In this document: positions 1 to 9,085 of the stretch, in pieces
Numbering within the stretch: the stretch's first letter is position 1
Layout of the letters: every line of letters starts with the position of its first letter
Assembly (NCBI RefSeq): GCF_003253005.1
Contig: NZ_QEPZ01000003.1
Coordinates: 186,001 to 250,000, forward strand
Length of the DNA stretch: 64,000 nt
Reading direction: 5' to 3'
Origin: Haemophilus parainfluenzae
GTDB taxonomy: Bacteria; Pseudomonadota; Gammaproteobacteria; Enterobacterales; Pasteurellaceae
Notes under the pieces: generated by a model
Told to the model about the DNA's origin: nothing
Databases searched by the model: none
What the model saw: the letters and a program-made list of their open reading frames with translations, nothing else
Made by a program: the position numbers and the translations under genes

Positions 1-369
1 TGACACTTCACGACGAACTAAATCCGTAATCACTTCTTCATGTGTTGGACCTAATACAAAGTTACGATTACCACGATCCTCAAAACGAAGTAATTCTGGG
101 CCATATTGTTCCCAACGGCCTGATTCTTCCCATAATTCTGCTGGTTGCACGACTGGCATTTTGATTTCAAGCGCGCCGCTTTTATCCATTTCTTCACGGA
201 TGATTTTTTCTACTTTACGAAGCACACGCCAGCCTGTTGGCATCCAGTTATAAAGACCTGAAGCAAGAGGACGAATCATCCCCGCACGAAGCATTAATTG
301 ATGGCTCACAATGGCCGCTTCAGCTGGGGTTTCTTTTAATGTTGAGAATAAATATTGACTTGTACGCAT
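1..369 (-). CDS. proS: Prolyl-tRNA synthetase, N-terminal part (cut by window edge)
   Basis: Class II aminoacyl-tRNA synthetase that charges tRNA-Pro with proline in the cytoplasm. The 123 visible codons begin [15 protein letters not shown] and include the [20 protein letters not shown] stretch and [16 protein letters not shown], which match the start of bacterial-type ProS; the reading frame stays open to base 1. The catalytic motifs 2 and 3, the editing insertion and the anticodon-binding domain lie outside the window. An uptake-signal hairpin terminator separates it from nlpD upstream, so it is probably transcribed on its own. The start is the only ATG fitting the conserved N-terminus. Confidence 0.93.
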   Translation of the reverse strand, partial: MRTSQYLFSTLKETPAEAAIVSHQLMLRAGMIRPLASGLYNWMPTGWRVLRKVEKIIREEMDKSGALEIKMPVVQPAELWEESGRWEQYGPELLRFEDRGNRNFVLGPTHEEVITDLVRREVS

Positions 370-420
370 TGAATTAACCTTAGATTCTAAGCATTGAGAA
401 AAAATTGGTGAGAGTATAAC

Positions 421-452
421 AAAAAGTGCGGTCATTTTTAACCGCACTTTTT
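421..452. terminator. Uptake-signal dyad terminator after nlpD
   Basis: A 12-base stem (AAAAAGTGCGGT at 421-432 with ACCGCACTTTTT at 441-452) has an 8-base loop and a T-run. It is made of two inverted Haemophilus uptake signals and lies just beyond the nlpD stop on the minus strand. Confidence 0.85.
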
Positions 453-464
453 TCTGAGAAAAGA

Positions 465-1697
465 TTATCTTCTCGGTAAGTATCTAACTGGATCGACAGA
501 TTTACCTTTATAACGGATCTCAAAGTGAAGTTTCACAGCATTGGTTCCTGTGCTACCCATTTTCGCAATCTCTTGACCCGCTTTCACTTCTTGTTGATCG
601 CTCACAAGGATCTTGTCGTTGTGTGCATAAGCACTTAAGAAATCATCATTATGTTTGATGATGATTAAGTTACCGTAGCCACGTAATGCGTTACCCGCAT
701 AAACAACACGACCACTCGCAGCCGCTTTAACTGCTTGTCCACGAGAACCACTGATATCAATCCCTTTGTTACCACCATCGGAGTTAGAGAAACCTTGGAT
801 CACGTTGCCTTGGGTTGGCCATTGCCATGCCACATTCGATGCCACTGGTGCTACAACGTTTGCATTAACTGGCGTATTGTTTGTGGTTTCCACTTGAGTT
901 GTCGTTGTCACCGGTGTGCTAGGTGTATTGTTGGTAAACGCTGGTGTTGATGCACCACCTGTTGCAACACCTGATTTAATTGGACCAATTACCGTACCAT
1001 CAGAACCAATTTGAGTACCGTTCGCACCTGGTGTATAAGTCACTTCTGGCTCAGCAGGGGCTGCTGGTGCAGCTGGTGCTGTAGTTTTCACTGGTACAGT
1101 CGTGGTAACCGTTTTAGTTGAACAATTTGAAATTTTTAACGTTTGCCCCACACTTAAGCTATAAGGCTCTTTCATATTATTCATGCTTGCCAAATCTTTT
1201 ACGTCCATACCGGTCAAGTAAGCGATTAAGAACATGGTATCGCCTTTGTTTACTTTATAGGTATTTCCTTTGTATGAACCTTTTTGAATTTGGCTGTAAT
1301 CCGGTGCGTTGGTATTTGGATTACGCGGCACGTTGATTGCGCCAGAGCTGGTGCAATCAGAAACCGTTTTGGTTACCGTTTTAGTTTGTGGTTGAACCGG
1401 TGCTGGAGCAGGCGTTGGTTTAGGCTGTGCTGCAGCAGGTTGTTGAACCGGTTGATAAGTCGGTTGGAAACTAGGTTGTGGTGTTTGAGTTCCTGTTGGC
1501 ACGCTATTGCCCATGGTATTTGGCATCGTATTTTGTTGGATTTCTGGCTGCCATGTACCGCTCGAATTATTATCAACAGGCTGCATTACACCCGGAGAAA
1601 GTGTGCCATCTACATTTTCAATTGGCGCAGGGCTATTTGAACTACAAGCCGTTAAAATAGCGATACTCACAGGGAGCAATAAAAACGATTTTTTCAT
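465..1697 (-). CDS. nlpD: Murein hydrolase activator lipoprotein NlpD (LppB)
   Basis: Outer-membrane lipoprotein that in E. coli activates the amidase AmiC during cell separation; the Haemophilus homologue is known as LppB. The 410-residue protein has a lipoprotein signal with lipobox LTAC (Cys18), a long Pro/Gln/Thr-rich linker, a LysM domain around residues 141-193 ([18 protein letters not shown]), and a C-terminal M23/LytM domain from about 290. The usual first zinc-ligand His is absent ([11 protein letters not shown]), so it should be a degenerate activator rather than an enzyme. It follows surE, yqaA and a small lipoprotein that resembles its own N-terminus. No rpoS follows, unlike E. 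coli. Confidence 0.93.
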   Translation of the reverse strand: MKKSFLLLPVSIAILTACSSNSPAPIENVDGTLSPGVMQPVDNNSSGTWQPEIQQNTMPNTMGNSVPTGTQTPQPSFQPTYQPVQQPAAAQPKPTPAPAPVQPQTKTVTKTVSDCTSSGAINVPRNPNTNAPDYSQIQKGSYKGNTYKVNKGDTMFLIAYLTGMDVKDLASMNNMKEPYSLSVGQTLKISNCSTKTVTTTVPVKTTAPAAPAAPAEPEVTYTPGANGTQIGSDGTVIGPIKSGVATGGASTPAFTNNTPSTPVTTTTQVETTNNTPVNANVVAPVASNVAWQWPTQGNVIQGFSNSDGGNKGIDISGSRGQAVKAAASGRVVYAGNALRGYGNLIIIKHNDDFLSAYAHNDKILVSDQQEVKAGQEIAKMGSTGTNAVKLHFEIRYKGKSVDPVRYLPRR

Positions 1698-1720
1698 TTA
1701 TTCTTCCTTTAACATTAAAT

Positions 1721-1909
1721 TTATTTCATTTGATTTGGCATCGAATTCTTTTCAATTTCCGGCATAAAGCTACCACCGGCAACCGCTCCCGTTCCTTCTA
1801 CGGGTTGCATAATACCATTAGGTAATGCATCGGGATCTTGTTTTTGTGGTTCTCCTGTACATGCTGAGATCAGCAATGCACTCGAGATAATTAAGAGTAA
1901 TTTATTCAT
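1721..1909 (-). CDS. Small lipoprotein resembling the NlpD N-terminus
   Basis: A 62-residue predicted lipoprotein with signal peptide MNKLLLIISSALLISAC (lipobox ISAC, Cys17), so the mature part is only about 46 residues and should be membrane anchored. That part (LPNGIMQPVEG...FMPEIEKNSMPNQM) aligns with NlpD residues about 33-62 ([11 protein letters not shown]...[14 protein letters not shown]), encoded immediately downstream. An alternative ATG four codons earlier (1921) overlaps the AGGA ribosome-binding sequence, so 1909 is preferred. Function unknown; the shared motif suggests a common partner or a partial duplication. Confidence 0.75.
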   Translation of the reverse strand: MNKLLLIISSALLISACTGEPQKQDPDALPNGIMQPVEGTGAVAGGSFMPEIEKNSMPNQMK

Positions 1910-1925
1910 AAAAAAGGTCATCCTG

Positions 1926-2501
1926 TTATTTTAAAATAAGATAAGCAATCACAGCTAGAGCAACCACACTCCAACCAATGATTTCAATGGATTTACGTAA
2001 TTTCGCGGCGAATTTCTCTCCGCCCCATGCGGCCAGTTTTGCCACTAAAATAAAACGAGCAAAACGCGATACAAATGCGGTTATCACAAAGGGGATAAAT
2101 GCCATTTGCATCACGCCGGCACAAATGGTGAAAACTTTATAAGGAATAGGACTAAAACCGGCAACAAAGACCACTAAAATACCCCATTCTTTAAACCACG
2201 CCATGGCCTGTTCCCAAGCAGCTTGGTATCCCCATTGTTGAATATAGCCTTGCACCCAATCAAAGGCGTAATAACCAATAGCATAACCAATCATTCCACC
2301 GACAACCGAAGCAATCGTGGTATAAAGTGCAAAACGAAATGCACTTTTCGGTTTTGACATTGACATCGGAATCAACATCACATCCGGTGGAACAGGGAAA
2401 AAAATGGCCTCAATAAAACTCACAAAGGATAACCAAAACACGGCAAAGCGATGTTTTGACCATTGCATTGTTTTATCATACATCGCACCAAAAATATTCA
2501 T
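1926..2501 (-). CDS. yqaA: DedA-family (YqaA-type) inner-membrane protein
   Basis: A 191-residue multi-pass membrane protein of the SNARE-associated/DedA superfamily, YqaA branch. Related DedA proteins act in membrane homeostasis and undecaprenyl-phosphate or phospholipid transport, but the substrate of YqaA is not established. Visible landmarks are the hydrophobic segment WLSFVSFIEAIFFPVPPDVM, the glycine-rich VGGMIGYAIGYYAFD and the signature GFSPIPYKVFTICAG, followed by FVSRFARF. It lies between surE and the NlpD lipoprotein genes on the same strand, which suggests cotranscription. Confidence 0.85.
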   Translation of the reverse strand: MNIFGAMYDKTMQWSKHRFAVFWLSFVSFIEAIFFPVPPDVMLIPMSMSKPKSAFRFALYTTIASVVGGMIGYAIGYYAFDWVQGYIQQWGYQAAWEQAMAWFKEWGILVVFVAGFSPIPYKVFTICAGVMQMAFIPFVITAFVSRFARFILVAKLAAWGGEKFAAKLRKSIEIIGWSVVALAVIAYLILK

Positions 2502-2552
2502 TCACTTATCCTTTATTGCTTCAATAGGGAAAATTCGTTTCAAAACGGCACA

Positions 2553-3293
2553 TTATTCACTTTCCAGCCAATCTTGTAAAGCAGCAATTGACTGATGAGC
2601 AGTAAGATCCGCTTGAATTGGCGTAATGGCAACATAACCATTTTTTACCGCATGGAAATCTGTACCTTCACCATCATATTCTGGCAAGCCTGACGGGCCA
2701 ATCCAATAAATATTTTCGCCACGAGGATCTTCTTGTTTAATCACTTCTGCAGCGGATGAGCGATAACCTAAATGACAGACTTTGATGCCTTTAAGCTCTT
2801 CGTAAGGCAAATCTGGCACATTGATATTGATCACTTCGCGTTTATTCAATAATTGAGGATGTAATTTCGGAATCAAATCACACACCACGCGAGCCGCTGT
2901 TTCATAATGCAAACGGCCATCTAAAGATACCGCAATAGCTGGCAACCCTAAATGTCGGCCTTCCAATGCTGCAGCCAAAGTACCTGAATAAATCGTATCA
3001 TCCCCCATATTGCAACCCGCGTTAATGCCTGATACCACAAGATCCACTTGTCCAGATAAAAAACCGTTTAGTGCCAAATGCACACAATCAGCCGGTGTGC
3101 CATTCACGCAATAATCACCACTATCTAAATGACGTGGGCGAAGTGGCTCAACAAGCGTTAATGAGCTTGATGCCGCGCTACGATTACGATCGGGCGCAAC
3201 GATCACCACATCGGCAATTTTGCGTAATTCTTTTGCTAAAACTTGAATCCCTTCGGCATGAAAACCGTCATCATTGCTGACTAAAATTCGCAT
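2553..3293 (-). CDS. surE: 5'/3'-nucleotidase SurE
   Basis: Metal-dependent nucleotidase that dephosphorylates nucleoside 5'- and 3'-monophosphates and short polyphosphates in the cytoplasm. The 246 residues carry the family metal site NDDG near the start ([16 protein letters not shown]), the SAASSSLTL loop and the [18 protein letters not shown] motif. Its ATG overlaps the TAA of truD (TAATG), so translation is probably coupled. The order truD-surE is shared with E. coli, where pcm and nlpD follow; pcm is replaced here by yqaA and a small lipoprotein gene. Confidence 0.95.
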   Translation of the reverse strand: MRILVSNDDGFHAEGIQVLAKELRKIADVVIVAPDRNRSAASSSLTLVEPLRPRHLDSGDYCVNGTPADCVHLALNGFLSGQVDLVVSGINAGCNMGDDTIYSGTLAAALEGRHLGLPAIAVSLDGRLHYETAARVVCDLIPKLHPQLLNKREVININVPDLPYEELKGIKVCHLGYRSSAAEVIKQEDPRGENIYWIGPSGLPEYDGEGTDFHAVKNGYVAITPIQADLTAHQSIAALQDWLESE

Positions 3294-4315
3294 TATTCTT
3301 CTTCCTTAATATTCACTAACTCTCGCACCAATGCAGTAGCATAACTCCCTGCCGGCAAATAAAACGAGAGTTTCAATCCATCTTCAACAAACGTCCAATG
3401 GAAATCTTTTGTCTGCATCAATAAAGGGCGGCGAGCGGCTTTCATTCGTTCTTGTTTCATTAATTCTTGGAAAATCTGATGTTCCAAAACGACTTTATTT
3501 TCGACCGCACTTGCAGATAAATTTTCTTCGCCAATTAAAGGCGCAGTGAGCAAAATATCTTGTTCGTTCAAACGTTGCTGTAAGACCACTAAATCTTCAT
3601 TTTCATCAGCCTTAAACCAACTGTGCGATCCGTTTAATTGCACAATATCGTCTCTTAGAACCTGATCTGCCACATTTTGTTCAATTCGTTCTGCTACAAC
3701 TAAATTAAAAATTTCGCTGCGAGCTGCAGAAAGGTAAAAACTGCGTTTTTTACGATCTTTGACCTTAATCTCTCCTTTCGCCCAACGAATCGCTTGGGTC
3801 AGATTATGACCATCACGCCCAAAACGTTGTTCAGTGAAATAGTTAGGAAAACCGTATTTCGCCACAAAATTTAAGCGTTCATTTAACTCATCACTTTCTT
3901 TTGCACCACGCAATAAAATCTCGAAGGCATTTCCTTGAAGACTCCCCGTACGAATTTTACGATTGTGGCGAGTGACGTCTAAAATCTCGACGCCTTCCAA
4001 CTGAAATTGGCTAAAATCTGGCGTTTCCTTACCCGGCATTTGCAAACAAAACCATTGCTCTGTAATGCCATGACGATCTTTCAAACCTGCATACCCCATA
4101 TTTCGATCAGAAATACCCGCAAACTTGGCAAGTTTTTCACCCACAAACAATGTATTGCAATCCGTTTTACGGATTTTTACCGCTACAAATTCGCCTTCAC
4201 CTGACATTTCATAGCCAAGATCTTCTCTAACAATAAAATCAGCGAACGCTTGCTTTAAAAGTGCGGTCGTTTTTGGTGGTGTTTTTAAGGTGAAATAAGG
4301 GAGATGTTTGACCAT
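3293..4315 (-). CDS. truD: tRNA pseudouridine(13) synthase TruD
   Basis: Converts U13 of tRNA-Glu to pseudouridine. The 340-residue length is normal for the family. The catalytic aspartate lies in the conserved [12 protein letters not shown] segment (about residues 96-107), and [14 protein letters not shown] is the second TruD signature. The C-terminal half contains the TRUD insertion domain and ends in the conserved [15 protein letters not shown]. It is the first gene of the leftward truD-surE-yqaA-lipoprotein-nlpD run and overlaps surE by one base. Confidence 0.95.
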   Translation of the reverse strand: MVKHLPYFTLKTPPKTTALLKQAFADFIVREDLGYEMSGEGEFVAVKIRKTDCNTLFVGEKLAKFAGISDRNMGYAGLKDRHGITEQWFCLQMPGKETPDFSQFQLEGVEILDVTRHNRKIRTGSLQGNAFEILLRGAKESDELNERLNFVAKYGFPNYFTEQRFGRDGHNLTQAIRWAKGEIKVKDRKKRSFYLSAARSEIFNLVVAERIEQNVADQVLRDDIVQLNGSHSWFKADENEDLVVLQQRLNEQDILLTAPLIGEENLSASAVENKVVLEHQIFQELMKQERMKAARRPLLMQTKDFHWTFVEDGLKLSFYLPAGSYATALVRELVNIKEEE

Positions 4316-4521
4316 TTTTTTCGTTCTAAAATAAGAAAGCCCAACTTTTTTCGCTGCAATAAATAGCGTGATCAGCTGGGCATGTTAAGCACAATTTATT
4401 CGCGCAGAATTTTAACCTTTCCTCCCCGTCAAGGCAAACTGAAATGAGCATAAATTTTTAGCGACATTTTCATCTTTATCCCCTACAATGACCGCACTTT
4501 TTCTGACAAAAGGAATGCCTT

Positions 4522-4950
4522 ATGACGAACTTTAACGAACTTCAAGAAGAAACCCGTGAAATCATTACAGATTTATTAAATGACGGCAGCGATCCGGATG
4601 CGCTTTATATTATCGAACATCACATCGCCCATTATGATTTTGATACTTTAGAAAAAATTGCCGTAGATGCTTTCAAAGCAGGCTATGAAGTGTCAGAAGC
4701 GGAAGAATTTGAAGATGAAAGTGGCAAGGTGATTTTCTGCTTTGACATCATCAGTGAAGTAGAATTAAAGCCCGAAATTATCGATGCACAACAAAAAGAA
4801 ATTTTACCATTAGTGGAAAAATACAAAGGCATTTATGATGGCTGGGGCACGTATTTTGAAGATCCGAATGCGGAAGATGATGAATACGGCGATGACGGCG
4901 AATTTTTTGACGATGAAGATGTCGAAGACGACAACGAACGTTTACATTAA
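4522..4950 (+). CDS. rraB: Regulator of ribonuclease E activity B (RraB)
   Basis: Small acidic cytoplasmic protein that in E. coli binds RNase E and inhibits its mRNA cleavage. The 142 residues match RraB over their length: N-terminal [20 protein letters not shown], central [22 protein letters not shown] and GWGTYFEDP, and an Asp/Glu-rich tail (about residues 115-142). It stands alone, with an upstream region carrying an uptake signal and an AAAAGGA ribosome-binding site, and it is followed by a GC-rich terminator. Confidence 0.92.
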   Translation: MTNFNELQEETREIITDLLNDGSDPDALYIIEHHIAHYDFDTLEKIAVDAFKAGYEVSEAEEFEDESGKVIFCFDIISEVELKPEIIDAQQKEILPLVEKYKGIYDGWGTYFEDPNAEDDEYGDDGEFFDDEDVEDDNERLH

Positions 4951-4958
4951 TAATAACA

Positions 4959-4988
4959 AAGGGCGTGTTAAACCGCCCTTAATTTTTA
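4959..4988 (+). terminator. Terminator after rraB
   Basis: Hairpin AAGGGCG / CGCCCTT (stem 4959-4965 with 4974-4980), followed by AATTTTTA. Confidence 0.75.
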
Positions 4989-5012
4989 TCTTACCCAAAT
5001 AGGAATGAAAAA

Positions 5013-5726
5013 ATGAAACTCAAAGCGCTTTCTTTAGCATTACTTGCCTTGCCTATCACTTCTTTTGCAGCAGAGCCCGTATCTCATCAGCCAACGGATG
5101 TCAGCTTTAGTGTTGAAGCTGAAAAAGAGGTAGAACGCGATTTATTGCAAGTCTCCCTTTTTTACCAAGCGGAAGGCAATGATTTATCCGCGCTCAATAA
5201 AACCATGGCAGAAAAAATGAATAAAGCCATTGAGCTAGCAAAAGCACAAAGTGCGGTTGAAATTAAAGACAATTCTCGTAACACATGGATTCGCTATGAC
5301 AATAAAGGCAAACAGCAAGGTTGGATTGCGCGTGCAGAATTAACTTTGGAAAGTAAAGATTCTCAAGCGTTATCAACCTTAGTACATGAATTAGATGGCG
5401 TATTAGCCATTGATCGCGTAAGTGCCTCTGTTTCACGTGAGAAATTAAGTAGTTTAGAAAATGAATTAACCAAAGAGGCTTTAGCAAAAGTTAAAGATAA
5501 AGCCCTATTAATTCAAGAATCTTTGCAGATGAAAGGTTATCACACCCAAAGCCTTGACGTGTCTTCTGCCAATGATTCCGCGAATGATTTCCGCCCTTAT
5601 GCTGCAGGGGCAATGATGGCAAAAAGTTTCTCTTACTCAGATGAAAAAGATGAAACTTACACTCAAAGTGGCAAAGAGAAAATTAAAGTCAGTGTGAATG
5701 CGCGAATTGCATTGCTTAAAGAATAA
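5013..5726 (+). CDS. Periplasmic SIMPL-domain protein (YggE-like)
   Basis: A 237-residue exported protein with signal peptide MKLKALSLALLALPITSFAA and a SIMPL (DUF541) domain over most of the mature part. In E. coli the relative YggE lowers oxidative stress, but the biochemical function is unknown. The mature part begins with the family pattern VSFSVEAEKEVERDLLQVSL and has alternating beta strands and a long charged helix region (ENELTKEALAKVKDKALL). An ATG nine bases upstream is followed by an immediate stop and is not the start. It lies between rraB and slyD and is read in the same direction. Confidence 0.88.
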   Translation: MKLKALSLALLALPITSFAAEPVSHQPTDVSFSVEAEKEVERDLLQVSLFYQAEGNDLSALNKTMAEKMNKAIELAKAQSAVEIKDNSRNTWIRYDNKGKQQGWIARAELTLESKDSQALSTLVHELDGVLAIDRVSASVSREKLSSLENELTKEALAKVKDKALLIQESLQMKGYHTQSLDVSSANDSANDFRPYAAGAMMAKSFSYSDEKDETYTQSGKEKIKVSVNARIALLKE

Positions 5727-5771
5727 TTTTCTATACAATGAACGACGATTATTTTTAATAAGGAAAACAAT

Positions 5772-6416
5772 ATGAAAGTAGCAAAAAATACGGTTGTGAG
5801 TATCGCTTACCAAGTGCGTACTCAAGACGGTGTATTAGTTGATGAAGCACCAGCAAATCAACCATTAGAATATTTACAAGGCCACAATAACTTAATCATT
5901 GGTCTTGAAAATGCCTTAGAAGGTAAAAAAGTTGGCGACAAATTTGAAGTGCGTGTTCAACCTGAAGAAGGCTACGGCGAATACAATGAAAACATGGTTC
6001 AACGTGTACCAAAAGATGTATTCCAAGGCGTTGATGAAGTGGTTGTTGGTATGCGTTTCTTAGCTGACACAGATATCGGCCCAGTTCCTGTTGTGATCAC
6101 TGAAGTGGATGGCGATGAAGTAGTGGTTGATGGTAACCATATGTTAGCGGGTCAAGAATTACACTTCACTGTTGAAGTTGTTGGCACTCGTGAAGCAACA
6201 TTAGAAGAAATTGCTCACGGTCACGTACATGGTGCACACGATCATCACCACCATCACGATGACGAAGATGGTCACAGTTGTGGTTGCGGCGGTCACGGTC
6301 ATCACCACCATGACCATGATCACGATCATGGACACGGCGGTTGCTGTGGCGGCGGTCATAAACACGATCATGATCACGGACACGGTCATGGCGGCTGTGG
6401 TTGCGGCAGTCACTAA
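5772..6416 (+). CDS. slyD: FKBP-type prolyl isomerase and metallochaperone SlyD
   Basis: Peptidyl-prolyl cis-trans isomerase and chaperone that also binds nickel and assists hydrogenase maturation in E. coli. The 214 residues comprise an FKBP domain split by an insert-in-flap domain (conserved FEVRVQPEEGYGEYNENMVQRVPKDVF), then a C-terminal metal-binding tail from about residue 150. The tail is unusually long and almost entirely His, Asp, Gly and Cys, including HHHHH and several CGCG/CCGG pairs. Its own terminator, formed by two uptake signals, is split by the IS element that follows. Confidence 0.95.
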   Translation: MKVAKNTVVSIAYQVRTQDGVLVDEAPANQPLEYLQGHNNLIIGLENALEGKKVGDKFEVRVQPEEGYGEYNENMVQRVPKDVFQGVDEVVVGMRFLADTDIGPVPVVITEVDGDEVVVDGNHMLAGQELHFTVEVVGTREATLEEIAHGHVHGAHDHHHHHDDEDGHSCGCGGHGHHHHDHDHDHGHGGCCGGGHKHDHDHGHGHGGCGCGSH

Positions 6417-6445
6417 TCTTAATCTAGAGATAAAACTAGAGACAA

Positions 6446-6463
6446 AAAAAGTGCGGTTAAAAA
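6446..6463. terminator. Left half of the slyD/hslU shared terminator, split by an IS
   Basis: AAAAGTGCGGTTA followed by AAAA lies just before the IS left end. The matching right arm, TAACCGCACTTTT, lies at 7712-7724 just after the IS. Removing the element and one copy of AAA restores a perfect uptake-signal hairpin between the convergent slyD and hslU genes. Confidence 0.8.
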
Positions 6464-6521
6464 TGATCTGCACCCCAAAAGTTGGACTCAACAAACCAAC
6501 AATTGAGGTGCAGATTTTTTT

Positions 6522-6875
6522 ATGGGTAAACACTACACAATCGAATTTAAATTACAGGTTCTCCAACCTATTTTGAATGAGAAAATGAGTATTAGAGAAG
6601 CTGCTCGTTTTTACAATATTCCTTCCAACGCCCTAGTCGGGACATGGTTGAAACGGTTTGAAAAAAGTGGCATAAAAGGACTGATTCCCCGTAAACCATC
6701 AGGACGTCCACCGATGAAACCTAAATATGCAAAAATGCCACCGCCACCCAAAACTGAAGAAGACCGTTTACGCCTGAGAATTTTACAGCTTGAAGCGGAG
6801 GTGGCCTACCTAAAGGAGTTGAGAAGGCTCAGACTTCAGGACGAAGCCGAGCAACGGAAATTATCCAAAGGTTAA
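6522..6875 (+). CDS. IS3-family transposase OrfA (helix-turn-helix)
   Basis: A 117-residue DNA-binding subunit. A helix-turn-helix region (YTIEFKLQVLQPIL...MSIREAARFYNIPSNALVGTWLKRF) is followed by a basic proline-rich stretch and a leucine-zipper-like segment near residues 87-103 (LRLRILQLEAEVAYLKEL) that would pair OrfA with the fusion transposase. It starts 58 bases inside the left inverted repeat and overlaps the open -1 frame of orfB, as expected for programmed frameshifting in this family. Confidence 0.9.
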   Translation: MGKHYTIEFKLQVLQPILNEKMSIREAARFYNIPSNALVGTWLKRFEKSGIKGLIPRKPSGRPPMKPKYAKMPPPPKTEEDRLRLRILQLEAEVAYLKELRRLRLQDEAEQRKLSKG

Positions 6876-7681
6876 GAACACGCTATCCGTTAAAATGGCT
6901 TTTAGGCTTTGCACAGTTAGCGCGTAGTACGTTTTTTGCTAAACGTCAGATTAAACCGGATAAGGATGAGTTGTTGAAAAAGGCCATTAAACGCATCAAA
7001 GCCAATCATCCTGATTATGGCTACCGACGTGTTCATGCCAGCTTGCCAGGCGTAAATCATAAAAAAGTCCAACGCTTAATGCAGACACTTGGGCTTCAAG
7101 TGCGGTCAAGAAAAAGCAAGAAATTTACCACCTATCGAGGTACGATAGGGGTGATTGCACCGAATCATCTTGAACGCGATTTTAGTGCAACGGCCCCGAA
7201 ACAAAAATGGGTGACCGATATTACCGAGTTTAAGGCGAAAGATGGGAGTAAAGTCTATTTATCCCCAATTTTAGACTTATTTAACAATGAGATAGTCTCC
7301 TATAATCTCAGCTATTCCCCAAACTGGGCGCAAGTAGAGGACATGTTAATGCAAGCCGTCAAAGGATTAAATAAAGCTTGTGGTGTCATTTTACATTCAG
7401 ACCAGGGATGGCAATATCAAATGGTAGCTTATCGTCGAATCTTGGCTGAACATGGCATCATTCAAAGTATGTCGAGAAAAGGGAATTGCTTGGACAATGC
7501 CGCGATGGAAAGTTTCTTTGGACGATTAAAAACAGAATGTTTTTATGGTCGGGAATTTAACAGTAGAGAGGAGATAGTTGATGCCGTCAGAGATTATTTG
7601 GATTACTATAACCACCGACGGATTCAACTAAAATTAAAAGGACTGAGTCCGATACAATATCGAAAACAATCCTTTAAATGA
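6821..7681 (+). CDS. IS3-family transposase OrfB (DDE integrase core)
   Basis: Catalytic part of the transposase, in the -1 frame relative to orfA. This frame is open from 6794, so a frameshift between 6794 and 6875 would make the OrfAB fusion; I see no obvious A6G-type slippery site, and the start given is approximate. A TTG at 6971 is the first plausible independent start. The retroviral-integrase core has its triad in WVTDITEFK, HSDQGWQYQ and NAAMESFFGRLKTE, and the C-terminus has the usual YNHRRIQLKLKGLSPIQYR. The gene ends 26 bases before the right end of the element. Confidence 0.85.
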   Translation, partial: EKAQTSGRSRATEIIQRLRTRYPLKWLLGFAQLARSTFFAKRQIKPDKDELLKKAIKRIKANHPDYGYRRVHASLPGVNHKKVQRLMQTLGLQVRSRKSKKFTTYRGTIGVIAPNHLERDFSATAPKQKWVTDITEFKAKDGSKVYLSPILDLFNNEIVSYNLSYSPNWAQVEDMLMQAVKGLNKACGVILHSDQGWQYQMVAYRRILAEHGIIQSMSRKGNCLDNAAMESFFGRLKTECFYGREFNSREEIVDAVRDYLDYYNHRRIQLKLKGLSPIQYRKQSFK

Positions 7682-7741
7682 CAGTCTAACTTTTTGGGGT
7701 CAGATCAAAAATAACCGCACTTTTCTTTATCCAAAATTCAA

Positions 7742-9076
7742 TTACAGAATAAATCGACTTAAATCTTCATTCTCAATCACTTCACCTAAAGCATCAATCA
7801 CATAAGCAGCATCGATATTCACGGTTTGGCCGTCCATTTCGCTCGCATCAAATGAGATTTTATCCATTAAACGTTCCATAACGGTATGTAAACGTCTTGC
7901 ACCGATATTCTCCGTTTTCTCATTCACACGGAATGCGGCTTCGGCAATTTTCTTGATTGCATCTTGTGTAAACTCAATGCTTACACCTTCTGTTGCCATA
8001 AGCGCTTTATATTGTTCCGTTAAAGACGCATTTGGTTCAGTTAGAATACGCTCAAAATCCTCTGCCGTTAATGCTGATAATTCAACACGAATCGGCAAAC
8101 GACCTTGCAACTCTGGGATTAAATCCGATGGACGCGCCACTTGGAATGCACCCGATGCAATAAAGAGAATATGATCAGTTTTCACCATCCCATGTTTGGT
8201 ATTAACCGTTGAACCTTCCACCAATGGTAATAAGTCACGTTGCACACCTTCACGAGAAACATCCGCACCACTGTATTCGCCTTTTTTACAGATCTTGTCA
8301 ATCTCATCAATAAACACAATACCGTTTTGCTCAACTGCATCAATGGCTTTTTGTTTCAATTCTTCTGGATTGATCAATTTGGCTGCTTCATCGTCAATTA
8401 AGGTTTTTAATGCATCCTTAATTTTCATTTTGCGTTTTTTAGTTTTATCCGAACCCAGGCTTTGGAACATGGATTGCAACTGATTAGTCATTTCTTCCAT
8501 ACCAGGAGGTGCCATGATTTCCACCCCCATTGAAACACCCGCAGACACATCAATTTCGATTTCTTTATCGTCTAATTGACCTTCTCGTAATTTTTTACGG
8601 AACGCTTGGCGAGTGCTGCTGTTGGTGTCGTGGTTTTCGACTTCACCCCATTGATTTTTTGGTGGTGGTAGTAATGCATTTAAAATACGATCTTCCGCCG
8701 CATCTTCTGCTTTCGCACGATTTTTCGCAATTTCTTGCTGACGAACCAATTTCATCGCACTGTCCGTTAAATCACGAATAATGGAGTCCACTTCTTTCCC
8801 CACATAGCCCACTTCGGTGAACTTGGTCGCTTCCACTTTAATGAATGGTGCATTAGCTAATTTTGCAAGACGACGCGCAATCTCGGTTTTCCCCACACCC
8901 GTTGGACCAATCATTAAAATATTTTTAGGAGTCACTTCATGGCGAAGTGGCTCTTGCAACTGCATTCTTCTCCAACGGTTACGTAATGCGATCGCAACCG
9001 CTCTTTTCGCCTCTTTTTGGCCGATAATATGTTGATCTAATTCAGAAACAATTTCACGAGGGGTCATTTCAGACAT
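7742..9076 (-). CDS. hslU: ATP-dependent protease ATPase subunit HslU
   Basis: AAA+ unfoldase that feeds substrates to HslV in the cytoplasmic HslUV (ClpYQ) protease. The 444 residues begin [20 protein letters not shown] and contain Walker [16 protein letters not shown], an I-domain of about residues 110-240, Walker [12 protein letters not shown], sensor regions ([13 protein letters not shown]) and the C-terminal SRFIL that docks into HslV. It lies 9 bases after hslV and shares its heat-shock promoter. Its terminator arm was separated from slyD's by the IS. Confidence 0.97.
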   Translation of the reverse strand: MSEMTPREIVSELDQHIIGQKEAKRAVAIALRNRWRRMQLQEPLRHEVTPKNILMIGPTGVGKTEIARRLAKLANAPFIKVEATKFTEVGYVGKEVDSIIRDLTDSAMKLVRQQEIAKNRAKAEDAAEDRILNALLPPPKNQWGEVENHDTNSSTRQAFRKKLREGQLDDKEIEIDVSAGVSMGVEIMAPPGMEEMTNQLQSMFQSLGSDKTKKRKMKIKDALKTLIDDEAAKLINPEELKQKAIDAVEQNGIVFIDEIDKICKKGEYSGADVSREGVQRDLLPLVEGSTVNTKHGMVKTDHILFIASGAFQVARPSDLIPELQGRLPIRVELSALTAEDFERILTEPNASLTEQYKALMATEGVSIEFTQDAIKKIAEAAFRVNEKTENIGARRLHTVMERLMDKISFDASEMDGQTVNIDAAYVIDALGEVIENEDLSRFIL

Positions 9077-9085
9077 AATTTTTCC

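Larger units (their letters stand above)
6464..7707 (+). mobile_element. IS3-family insertion sequence (IS150-like), 1244 bp
   Basis: The ends are imperfect inverted repeats: TGATCTGCACCCCAAAAGTT on the left, and on the right the reverse complement of a sequence starting TGATCTGACCCCAAAAAGTT. The flanks both read AAA, consistent with a 3-base target duplication (6461-6463 and 7708-7710). Inside are orfA and orfB in the -1 frame with a complete DDE triad, so the copy looks potentially active. It landed in the loop of an uptake-signal terminator. The IS150-like assignment rests on the ARSTFFAK, RRVHASL and HSDQGWQYQ protein patterns; no named IS is claimed. Confidence 0.9.

Noticed and set aside
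6201-6576. Long Thr/Val/Met-rich ORFs on both strands across the slyD tail
   Set aside because: They are frame shadows of the repetitive His/Asp/Gly codons (CAT, GAT, GGC) and have no ribosome-binding site or family resemblance.
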